Assembly: GCA_032718475.1 (NCBI GenBank) | Contig: JAUCBJ010006731.1 | Coordinates: 1 to 23,941, forward strand | DNA: 23,941 bases | DNA from: Nemertoderma westbladi | Taxonomy: Eukaryota; Xenacoelomorpha; Nemertodermatida; Nemertodermatidae | Direction of reading: 5' to 3' | In this document: positions 16,797 through 23,941 of the stretch, in pieces | Layout of the letters: the number at the start of each line of letters is the position of its first letter | Numbering within the stretch: position 1 is the first letter of the stretch | Translations under genes and position numbers: made by a program | The notes under the pieces: model-generated | The model's input: only the letters and a program-made list of their open reading frames with translations | The model's database searches: none | Told to the model about the DNA's origin: nothing

Positions 16797-18344
16797 CGGG
16801 GGGGGGGTCAATATGACCCCCCCCCCCGTGGTTTTTTTATTATAATTCTGAAACAAACGCAGTTGGGAATCTGAAATTTTATGACTTTTCCTAAAAATCT
16901 ATTGTCTTCCTATTAGTGAAAACCGTTTTCAAAAATATTGGGTACTTTTCGAGTTATAGCACCATTTTTTAACACTACTTTTGGCACTTTTTTTGAGACG
17001 TTTTTTGAAAATTACATTTCATTAAATATGAATTGTAACATCTCTATTTTCGATTTACCCCGGTTTTTTGGTGTTAGAAATTGGATGGAATTCCTATAAA
17101 TTGATTTAGAAATTTCAAACTTGTTTTTTTCGGTTGGTGCAAAATTTTGGTGCCAGCACCAAATTTTGAAATATGTCAATTTTGTAAATTGATTGTTTGA
17201 AACTTGTTTTTTTACGCAATTGGGGTTTTTTGGGGTTTTGGATTCGATAAAATATATACGAGTTGCACCAAGCGTATCAAACTTGTATTTTTTCGGTGCT
17301 GTGTTCAAATTTTGGTGCTAGCACGAAATTTTGAAAATCCATTCAATAGATAAAATTGCTTGTGACAATTTATGTCTTGCGTTTTAGAGGTTCATGGCTG
17401 TTCTGAATTCAATGGCATATATAATTATCGAACTAGACATTTCAAACTTGTATTTTTCGGATGTGGGTGCAAAATGTGGTGCTAGCACCAAATTTTGAAA
17501 ACCATCAAATAAATCAATTGATTGTGTCACCTTGTTTATTGCGTTATAGGGGTTTGTGATGGTTCTGAATTCAATGGAATCAGCAAAAATTTCATAAGAG
17601 TTCTCAAACTTGTATTTTTCGACGGTGGGTGAAAATTGTTGTGCCAGCACCAAATTTTGGAAAATATGCAAATTGATCAGTAGATAGTATCACCTTGTTT
17701 CTTGCGTTATACTGGTTTATGAGGGTCCTGAATCCGATGGAATCAATAAAAACAGCACTGGACATCGCAAACTTGTACTTTTTGGTGATGGGTACGAAAT
17801 TTGGTGCTAGCACCAAAATTTGCCAAATTACGCCGAAAAATACAAGTAGCAATGATCTGGCATATTAGAAATGTATTCCATTAGAATCAGGGCCCTCGAA
17901 AACCTGAAAATGTGAATTTATAGCATCGTATAAGTGAATTAAAAATTTTGTGTTCTAACTGAAAAGTGCTGGTTACTTGTTTTTTTCATTTTTTTCCTAC
18001 GCAGAGAGGACTAAACAGCCATTTATAGTAATCATATCATTTTTAAATATTTTCCAATGTATTTTGCGCCCCAGAAAACCTGTATTGAAAAAAAATAATT
18101 AGCCGAAAATGTAACTTTCAAATTTTGTGAAAATTGTGCACTACTTGTAATTTTGGTGCTGCAATATAACCACCCCAGTACATTTTTTCGAAATTTTTTT
18201 TTTCGGTGGGATCCAGACAAGTGATACCTACGTACAAACAAAAAATCAGACGTTTTCGTAAATATTTGTAGATTTTAGAGGGGGGGGGTCAATATGACCC
18301 CTCCCGGTATTTGTACAACATTTTATAGCCCGGTACTAATAGGG
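16797..18344 (+). mobile_element. piggyBac-like element copy 2 (left tip lost)
   Basis: Nearly identical to copy 1 over its whole length, from the G-run and TCAATATGACCCC hairpin (16798-16822) to the TAATAGGG right end (18337-18344) followed by TTAA (18345-18348). The extreme left end (CCCTATTAAACC and its TTAA) is missing: the G-run is joined straight to copy 3 sequence ending TTTGTGC. It is inserted within copy 3, which continues in the opposite orientation on the far side. No transposase is encoded. Some - strand frames are open across the 163-bp units (for example 17384-17671) but are repeat artefacts or at most relics. Confidence 0.85.
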
Positions 18345-18348
18345 TTAA
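18345..18348. repeat. TTAA at right end of copy 2
   Basis: TTAA abuts the GGG end of copy 2 and starts the resumption of copy 3. The matching left TTAA is lost with the left tip. Confidence 0.7.
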
Positions 18349-18576
18349 AAATACAAGTTTCATATCCCTGGTGCAACTCGTATATATTCCATCGAAAAAA
18401 GAACCCCAAAAGACGTATTATAATATTACACTTATATATAAAACTTAAATATTGTGCAAAAAACAGGTTCAAACAATCAATTTACAAAATTGACTTATTT
18501 CATAATTTGGTGCTATGCTGGCACCAAAATTTGGCATCCACCGAAAAAAACACGTTTGAAATTTCTAGTCTATTTT
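18349..18576 (-). mobile_element. piggyBac-like element copy 3, fragment b (inverted)
   Basis: It continues fragment a: the reverse complement of copy 1 from about 6215 to about 6030 aligns (CAACTCGTATATATTCCATCGAA, AATCAATTTACAAAATTGAC, GGCACCAAAATTTGGCA). An AT-rich stretch of about 50 bases at 18415-18460 is not in copy 1. The fragment ends at the LINE insertion point; its last 34 bases are the LINE target-site duplication. Confidence 0.75.
18543..18576. repeat. LINE-1 target-site duplication, left copy (34 bp)
   Basis: It starts GAAAAAAACACGTTTG and ends TAGTCTATTTT. It is identical over 34 bases to 22414-22447. The last four T merge with the LINE poly(A) tail (poly-T on this strand), so the true length could be 30-34. 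Confidence 0.9.
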
Positions 18577-18591
18577 TTTTTTTTTTTTTTT
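18573..18591 (-). other. LINE poly(A) tail
   Basis: Nineteen T on the + strand at the 3' end of the LINE, partly shared with the target-site duplication. Confidence 0.9.
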
Positions 18592-18734
18592 AATAACTAC
18601 ACACCAGTCGGGGTAAAATCACTGTATATTAATTAATTTTAATTAAATACCATAATAATATTATATACACCGAAATAACATGGTAATTATTGAAGTCGAT
18701 ACAGTACAGTTTAGTTAGGCCTTATATTGATTTA

Positions 18735-21626
18735 TTATGGTTGTGCTAAGGTTGATAAGGGTGGACAAAGTGTACATGAAAGACAGTGATAGCGGTCCGA
18801 GCATGAGTGCTGGCAGAATCGGCAGACGCAGTTCTGTGACAGCGGGTGAAAAGGAGTTTGATCGGTGCAGAGTTTAAAATGAAAACCATGGGAAGTTGTC
18901 CGAGTTACAACGTGTCGGTTTTTCTGGTTTTGGCGTTTCCATATGTCCGAGGTGAAAGCGGGCCCGTTTATAAAACCTTCTTGGATGAAATTTAATTCGC
19001 GTTCCTCTCGGTGTACTCTGTATAATGAGATTGCGTTTCGATTGAAGGTATTTGGGTTGCGTTCTAGAATGCACTCGACAAACATTTGTTGATCAATAAG
19101 CTTTAGTGCCATAGTGGAAGATGCGGATTTGTGTAAGGCCAGCATTGATTTAGCGAATGCTGATTTTATTTTATCTACTTCTTTTAAATGTGCCAGTGTA
19201 AAATAAGGACCGATTTCTGTGAACGCGTATGTTACCAAAGGGTCTATTTTAGTATTAAAAATTTTGATGGCAGTGTCAATTGATAATAAACGGAGGTGCT
19301 GTATTGAGCCAATAATTCCAAATGCCTTTATTTTCTTTAATTGAATATGCTGTGTGAATGATAATGAAGGCTGAAGCGTAATTCCTAGGTATTCGTATTT
19401 ATTCTCGAGTTTGACTATATTATTTCCATATGTGAATTTGTCGTCTTTGCTGTATCGACCGCCCTTGCGAAATTTAATAATCTTTGTTTTCAATAAATTT
19501 ACTTCCATACCGTTTAATTTACACCATTTGGATATAACATCGAGAGCTGATTGGACGTCGCATCTGTTACTGGAGTATATCACCAAATCGTCTGCATAGA
19601 ATATGAATTTGAGTAAGGCAGCTACATTTCTTAGTGCCGTTGCTAGGTCGGCAATGAATAAAATAAAGCAGGTGGGGCTCAGACAGTCCCCCTGTAAAAT
19701 CCCTCGTAATTGTTCAATGAGGTTCGAGTAACGGAGACCATCAAAGATGCGGAAATAATTACATAACAATTCCTTTATTATGTCGAAGGTCTTTCCCCTC
19801 ACACCTAAGTTGTAGAGCTTGTTTAGTAATACTTTACGGCTTAAAAGGTCAAACGCCTTCCGGAAATCAACAAATAATGCATATGTTATTCTTGATTGTC
19901 TAGTGGGCGAGTTAAAGGCTGTTGTAATGTCCTGAAGTAACTTCGATATAGCATGTATTGTAGATCGTTGAGGGACAAAACCAAACTGTTCGAGTGGAAT
20001 GAAGTTAGCGAGAGCGCTGCGTATTCGCTTGTTAATAGTCGACGTGAGAATTTTCAGAAGAACACACAGAAGAGCTATCCCGCGGTAGTTGTCGGGGTCC
20101 GTGATTTTCCCCTTCCCTTTATAAAGAATATTTATCACGCTATTTTTCCAGATTGAAGGCAATTTCCCAATATCAAAGCAGACGTTATAGAGTAGAGTTA
20201 TTAATGATAAAAGTTGTGGAATCCCCTGTTTTATGTGCTCATAGTATATGCCGTCATGTCCGCACGCCTTGTTGTTTGGTAGGTCGGTAATTGTCTCTAG
20301 AATTTCCGATTCTGTAAACTGTTCATTGAACCACTCGTCCAGCTCGCGTTCGGGATCAGATGAAACCGGGGTAGTAGCCACTCCTTCAGGATCATTTGGA
20401 GTTCCTAGTAAGTCCGTAAAATGTTCCTCGAGCCGTGTAGCATCAATGGGAGCAATCGACGGTTTATGTTTCTGCTTGAAAAGGGACCAGGGAGTAATTT
20501 CGACGCGGACGATCAGATCCAATAGTTTATCATTGTCGTAGGCGTTTCGTTTATCCTTTACTAGAGATTTATATTGCTTCCGTAGACGCCAGAAGTGTGT
20601 GTTAGCGTCTGTAGAAACGTGACGAGACAACATAGCAGCCATTAATGTAGATTTTTGATTTCGGCATTCTTCGTCAAACCATGGCTTCCCATGGGTTACT
20701 CGGGGGCGTATCAAATTGGAAGACCCGGTTATAGCATCATTTAGAAGTAGTGTGGCCGTGTTAATATCGCTATGAGTTACTAGATTTTCAAACACTAGTT
20801 GAAGATTCGCATGGTTAGAAAGTTTACCAGAATCAATTTTTCGTGTATATCGATGTGGCCTGCTGGGGATCTGAAGGTTTGAGTCTGTATTAAGATATAT
20901 GTTTGCAGAGACTCTCTGATGTTTACGTATTGGACTGAGGTGGATTTGCAGCTGTGGTAGACAGCTTGGAGCCACCGAGGGGTAACGAATAAACACTAGA
21001 TCTATTACACTTTCTCCCTGGGGTGAGATGTAGGTAGGAGCAGATGGATCATTTAAACAATAGAATCCGAGTTGATTTAAATTATCTGATAAACATGCTC
21101 CACGGTTACCCTTATCCAATCGACAGTTGAAATCGCCTGACACCACTATAGGTTTACTGTAGTCAGCGAATGAGATTGCTCGGTTAATAGAGAGAGTTAT
21201 ATCTTCTAGCGCAGTATCAGGGTTAAAGTAAAACACACTAAAATATCCCGAATTTGTTTTAATTGCTATGTAATTCCGATCCAGAGACACGATAGATGGA
21301 TTCAAACACGGTTTGCATAGAATAATTATACCTTCGGACGGCCGACCCCGGGTGCGTTTCAGCGCGGGTTGGATAAATGAGTAATAGTTTGGAAAATCAA
21401 TTTCTGACTTACAATATAAAGTTTCGGTGAAGAGTAAAACATCTGCACTACTGCTTAGTTCATTGTCATCGACATTATCGCGAATAAACTGTAGGCCCTC
21501 AACATTCCAGAGAACAATGTTGAGGAGGCGCCCCGTACCTACTGGGGGTTGTGTTGTTGGGTTTGATTTGAGTCGTTGAGATGAGAGTCCGAATGAATAA
21601 GTGCCATTTGTCCCGTAGGAGGCCAC
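18735..21626 (-). CDS. LINE ORF2: APE endonuclease and reverse transcriptase
   Basis: This protein nicks the target and copies element RNA there. Numbering from 21626, the endonuclease shows LWNVEG (39-44), the catalytic Glu in FTET (E68), GDFN (164-167) and SVIDLVF (206-212). The usual final SDH is replaced by RKH (234-236), keeping the His but not the Asp. The RT has GHDGI (456-460), FVDFRKAFD (585-593; D587), LQGDCLSP (644-651) and YADD (677-680). The C terminus has a CxCxxC...HCLSC cluster (about 930-951), probably a zinc knuckle. The open frame begins at a GTG; there is no ATG before the endonuclease, and the frame is -1 relative to ORF1, which it overlaps by about 88 bases. Translation by -1 frameshift or re-initiation is inferred. 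No internal stops. Confidence 0.92.
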   Translation of the reverse strand: MASYGTNGTYSFGLSSQRLKSNPTTQPPVGTGRLLNIVLWNVEGLQFIRDNVDDNELSSSADVLLFTETLYCKSEIDFPNYYSFIQPALKRTRGRPSEGIIILCKPCLNPSIVSLDRNYIAIKTNSGYFSVFYFNPDTALEDITLSINRAISFADYSKPIVVSGDFNCRLDKGNRGACLSDNLNQLGFYCLNDPSAPTYISPQGESVIDLVFIRYPSVAPSCLPQLQIHLSPIRKHQRVSANIYLNTDSNLQIPSRPHRYTRKIDSGKLSNHANLQLVFENLVTHSDINTATLLLNDAITGSSNLIRPRVTHGKPWFDEECRNQKSTLMAAMLSRHVSTDANTHFWRLRKQYKSLVKDKRNAYDNDKLLDLIVRVEITPWSLFKQKHKPSIAPIDATRLEEHFTDLLGTPNDPEGVATTPVSSDPERELDEWFNEQFTESEILETITDLPNNKACGHDGIYYEHIKQGIPQLLSLITLLYNVCFDIGKLPSIWKNSVINILYKGKGKITDPDNYRGIALLCVLLKILTSTINKRIRSALANFIPLEQFGFVPQRSTIHAISKLLQDITTAFNSPTRQSRITYALFVDFRKAFDLLSRKVLLNKLYNLGVRGKTFDIIKELLCNYFRIFDGLRYSNLIEQLRGILQGDCLSPTCFILFIADLATALRNVAALLKFIFYADDLVIYSSNRCDVQSALDVISKWCKLNGMEVNLLKTKIIKFRKGGRYSKDDKFTYGNNIVKLENKYEYLGITLQPSLSFTQHIQLKKIKAFGIIGSIQHLRLLSIDTAIKIFNTKIDPLVTYAFTEIGPYFTLAHLKEVDKIKSAFAKSMLALHKSASSTMALKLIDQQMFVECILERNPNTFNRNAISLYRVHREERELNFIQEGFINGPAFTSDIWKRQNQKNRHVVTRTTSHGFHFKLCTDQTPFHPLSQNCVCRFCQHSCSDRYHCLSCTLCPPLSTLAQP

Positions 21627-22348
21627 ATTTGGTTGCCGAGATCCCCGTTCTCTCGCGGTCTGACTCCATACCGAGCACGTTCGTCACCGCGTAATTGATA
21701 GTTTCGGATGGTTATTCCGCTATCCCAAAGTAGGGGATCCATGATTCGATCGCGATCGGACTGGTTGCACACAATGTGAAAGCTATTAAACGTTGGGTTT
21801 TCCATTCTCGACGTTACAGGGTTGACTTCACTAAAGGGTACTCCTTCAGCGGTTAGATACGATGTGATATCTTCAGCAGTTGTTGACGGTACTAGTCTGC
21901 CGATATGTATGTGGGCATTACGTGGGGGTGACGGTGCTGCGCGAAGAGGGCCTCCGACCTTAACGCCGCGAGCGACTGGCGCGGTGCCCGGGGGTCTATA
22001 ATATCGAGGAGGTCCTGGAGGGGGAGCAGATGTTTGTGTACCGGGTGGGAGTCCCTGAGTGTTACCGGTAGGCCTTGCAGCATCAGCATATGAAACCGAG
22101 GTACTGGTAGGTGGGGGCGGGGTAACGGATCTGGAAGACTGGAGCTTTATCAGGTTGTCTTTCGAGGATATCGATTCCTGTTGAGCATTTGCGAGCCTAC
22201 CCAAACAGGAGGTGAACATGGCCGACATGTCCATCAGTTTATCCGTTACTAGTTTCTCATCTTCATTAGATACACTCTTTTTCAATTTGGCATTCCTGAA
22301 TAGTCTGAGGATTTCTTCTTGGTGCGCGCTAAATTTATCCGGATCCAT
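21539..22348 (-). CDS. LINE ORF1 protein, RRM-like
   Basis: A 269-residue protein starting with a clear ATG 65 bases from the element's 5' end. LINE ORF1 proteins bind element RNA and form the ribonucleoprotein particle. Residues 1-75 are charged and partly helical. Residues 75-140 are Pro/Ser/Gly-rich and probably disordered. Residues about 145-220 (AHIHIGRLVPSTTAEDITSY onward) have the pattern of an RRM-like fold: a beta-strand with HIGRL, then a helix with TTAEDITSYL, then a SFHIVC strand. The protein ends in a Gln/Asn-rich tail with TAG at 21541-21539. A C5 run (G5 on the + strand, 21544-21548) lies immediately before the stop and could be a slip site for -1 entry into ORF2. No cysteine knuckles are present in it. 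The RRM call is by pattern only. Confidence 0.8.
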   Translation of the reverse strand: MDPDKFSAHQEEILRLFRNAKLKKSVSNEDEKLVTDKLMDMSAMFTSCLGRLANAQQESISSKDNLIKLQSSRSVTPPPPTSTSVSYADAARPTGNTQGLPPGTQTSAPPPGPPRYYRPPGTAPVARGVKVGGPLRAAPSPPRNAHIHIGRLVPSTTAEDITSYLTAEGVPFSEVNPVTSRMENPTFNSFHIVCNQSDRDRIMDPLLWDSGITIRNYQLRGDERARYGVRPRENGDLGNQMWPPTGQMALIHSDSHLNDSNQTQQHNPQ

Positions 22349-22413
22349 AAGAAGATCAGCAGTACAGCAGTGAGTCAGTCACACAGCAGTACCAAGCGTA
22401 CCGCTGTGTTTGT

Positions 22414-22447
22414 GAAAAAAACACGTTTGAAATTTCTAGTCTATTTT
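22414..22447. repeat. LINE-1 target-site duplication, right copy (34 bp)
   Basis: Identical to 18543-18576. It marks the 5' boundary of the LINE at 22413. Confidence 0.9.
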
Positions 22448-22491
22448 ATATGAATTTCATCTAATTGCAAACACCAAAAAACCGGTGTACG
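22448..22491 (-). mobile_element. piggyBac-like element copy 3, fragment c
   Basis: ATATGAATTTCATC and ACACCAAAAAACC continue the reverse complement of copy 1 (about 6016-5975) directly after the right LINE duplication. The alignment stops at the start of the 15-bp minisatellite, and the missing left part of copy 3 is not found beyond the array. Confidence 0.75.
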
Positions 22492-23805
22492 GACAATTCC
22501 GACCTGGACAATTGCGACCCGGTCAATTACAACCTGGACAATTGCGACCCGGACAATTCCGACCTGGACAATTCCGACCCGGACAATTAAGACCTGGACA
22601 ATTGCGACCCGGGCAATTCCGACCTGGACAATTCCGACCCGGACAATTATGACCCGGACAATTGCGACCCGGACAATTCCGACCTGGACAATTGCGACTC
22701 GGACAATTCCGACCCGGACAATTAAGACCCGGACAATTGCGACCCGGACAATTCCGACCTGGACAATTGCGACCCGGACAATTCCGACCCGGGCAATTAA
22801 GACCCGGACAATTGCAACCCGGACAATTCCGACCTGGACAATTGTGACCCGGACAATTCCGACCTGGACAATTCCGACCCGGACAATTCCGATGCGGACA
22901 ATTTCGGCCCGGACAATTGCGACCCGGACAATTCCGACCTGGACAATTAAAACCCGGACAATTGCGACATGGACAATTAAGACCCGGACAATTGCGACCC
23001 GGACAATTCCGACCCGGACAATTAAGACCCGGACAATTGCGACCCGGACAATTCCGACCTGGACAATTGCGACCCGGACAATTCCGACCTGGACAATTAA
23101 GACCCGGATAATTCCGACCTGGACAATTGCGACCCGGACAATTCCGACCTGGACAATTGCGACCCGGACAATTGCGACCCGGACAATTCCGACCTGGACA
23201 ATTTAGACCCGGACAATTGCGACCCGGACAATTCCGACCTGGGCAATTGCGACCCGGACAATTCCGACCTGGACAATTAAGACCCGGACAATTTTTGCGA
23301 CCCGGACAATTCCGACCTGGACAATTCCGACCCGGACAATTAAGACCCGGACAATTGCGACCCGGACAATTCCGACCTGGACAATTGCGACCCGGACAAT
23401 TCCGACCTGGACAATTAAGACCCGGACAATTGCGACCCAGACAATTCCGACCCAGACAATTAAGACCCGGACAATTGCGACCCGGACAATTCCGACCTGG
23501 ACAATTGCGACCTGGACAATTCCGACCTGGACAATTAAGACCCGGACAATTGCGACCCGGACAATTCCGACCCGGACAATTAAGACCCGGACAATTGCGA
23601 CCCGGACAATTCCGACATGGACAATTGCGACCCGGACAATTCCGACCTGGACAATTCCGACCCGGACAATTGCGACCCGGACAATTCCGACCTGGACAAT
23701 TCCGACCCGGACAATTGCGACCCGGACAATTCCGACCTTTGACAATTGCGACCCGGACAATTGCGACCCGGACAATTGCGACCCGGACAATTCCGACCCA
23801 TTCCG
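22492..23805 (+). repeat. 15-bp minisatellite (about 87 copies) with three main unit types
   Basis: The unit is GACAATTNNGACCYG. NN is almost always CC, GC or AA; the Y is mostly T after CC and C after GC or AA. Units follow an order: AA is nearly always followed by GC, GC mostly by CC, and the strings AA-GC-CC and AA-GC-CC-GC-CC (45 and 75 bp) recur. A few units carry small indels (TTTTGCGAC near 23294, CCTTTGACAATT near 23737). The array keeps frames open on both strands because 15 is a multiple of three, but the peptides (R-P-G-Q-x or T-I-x-T-R) are not taken as genes. Confidence 0.95.
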
Positions 23806-23941
23806 AGATGGAATGAAATTTTCAAGGGGTTGGAATTGTCCAGATCCAGTATAGGACAAATACGACACAAATAATATAAATATAATAATAATAAATAAAT
23901 AATAAATTTATTTAACATAAGATTGCTGTGTCCATATGGAT
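23806..23941. other. AT-rich flank
   Basis: Unique sequence with an ATA/AATAA-rich run at about 23871-23911. No gene seen. Confidence 0.5.

Larger units (their letters stand above)
18577..22413 (-). mobile_element. Full-length APE-class LINE (about 3.84 kb)
   Basis: A - strand non-LTR retrotransposon with a 65-base 5' leader (22413-22349), ORF1, ORF2, a short 3' untranslated region (18734-18592) and a poly(A) tail seen as a T-run at 18573-18591. It is bounded by a perfect 34-bp target-site duplication and lies inside piggyBac-like copy 3. Both ORFs are open throughout, so the copy is young and possibly intact. ORF1 plus APE endonuclease plus RT plus C-terminal Cys motif places it in the Jockey/CR1/I-type assemblage; the exact clade is not assigned. 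Confidence 0.9.

Noticed and set aside
17012-18241. - strand frames of 69-98 codons in piggyBac-like copy 2
   Set aside because: They are repeat-unit frames inside a non-autonomous element, with frequent stops between units and no transposase motifs.
22183-22202. Possible sixth copy of the GRLASL palindrome in LINE ORF1 (GRLANA)
   Set aside because: Only about nine contiguous bases match and the palindrome is lost; chance similarity is likely.
22649-23868. Long ORFs of RPGQ or TIxTR repeats over the 15-bp array
   Set aside because: Repeat artefacts open on both strands; array indels break frames.

Overview
This is invertebrate-type metazoan DNA built almost entirely of mobile elements and tandem repeats. 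A BEL/Pao LTR retroelement (a lineage confined to animals), two APE-class LINEs, a TTAA-targeting piggyBac-like non-autonomous DNA element and several minisatellites are all recognisable. There are no bacterial operon features. The species cannot be named from the sequence.

Layout. (1) 1-7938: pol of a BEL/Pao element on the + strand. It runs from the end of the aspartic protease (about 3-150) through a linker, reverse transcriptase and RNase H (545-2893) to the integrase (about 4737-7938). It is broken by stops and frameshifts, by a 5'-truncated LINE on the - strand (3462 to about 4736), and by a piggyBac-like element (5708-7258) sitting in a TTAA inside the integrase core. (2) 8604-10980: two overlapping ORFs with zinc-knuckle motifs downstream of the integrase, then AT-rich repeats, a degenerate tRNA-like sequence (about 11652) and a TATA/AATAAA pair (11941-12083) that may belong to a 3' LTR. 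(3) 12114-14550: mostly unassigned sequence with long poly-C and poly-G tracts and a possible MATH-domain exon (13925-14134). (4) 14553-16063: an inverted-repeat structure with an 18-bp minisatellite lodged in one arm. (5) 16073-22491: an old inverted copy of the piggyBac-like element, itself split by a young copy (16797-18344) and by a full-length LINE (18577-22413, - strand) flanked by a perfect 34-bp target-site duplication. (6) 22492-23805: a large 15-bp minisatellite, then AT-rich flank.

The most unusual signal is a near-palindromic 20-nt motif, GGAAGACTCGCGAGCCTTTC. It occurs five times in the retroelement region (420, 2441, 8227, 9375, 10942). The four copies inside ORFs are all in the same codon phase and encode G-R-L-[AS]-S-L, and one copy carries paired changes that keep the palindrome centre. 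It links the pol region to the two downstream zinc-knuckle ORFs. A second notable point is the internal design of the piggyBac-like element: five tandem units of about 163 bp, four of them centred on the palindrome GGTGCTAGCACC or a close variant.

The genes do not form a cellular pathway. They are separate selfish elements nested in one another, and the nesting gives a relative history: BEL element before LINE-2 and piggyBac-like copy 1; piggyBac-like copy 3 before copy 2 and before LINE-1.
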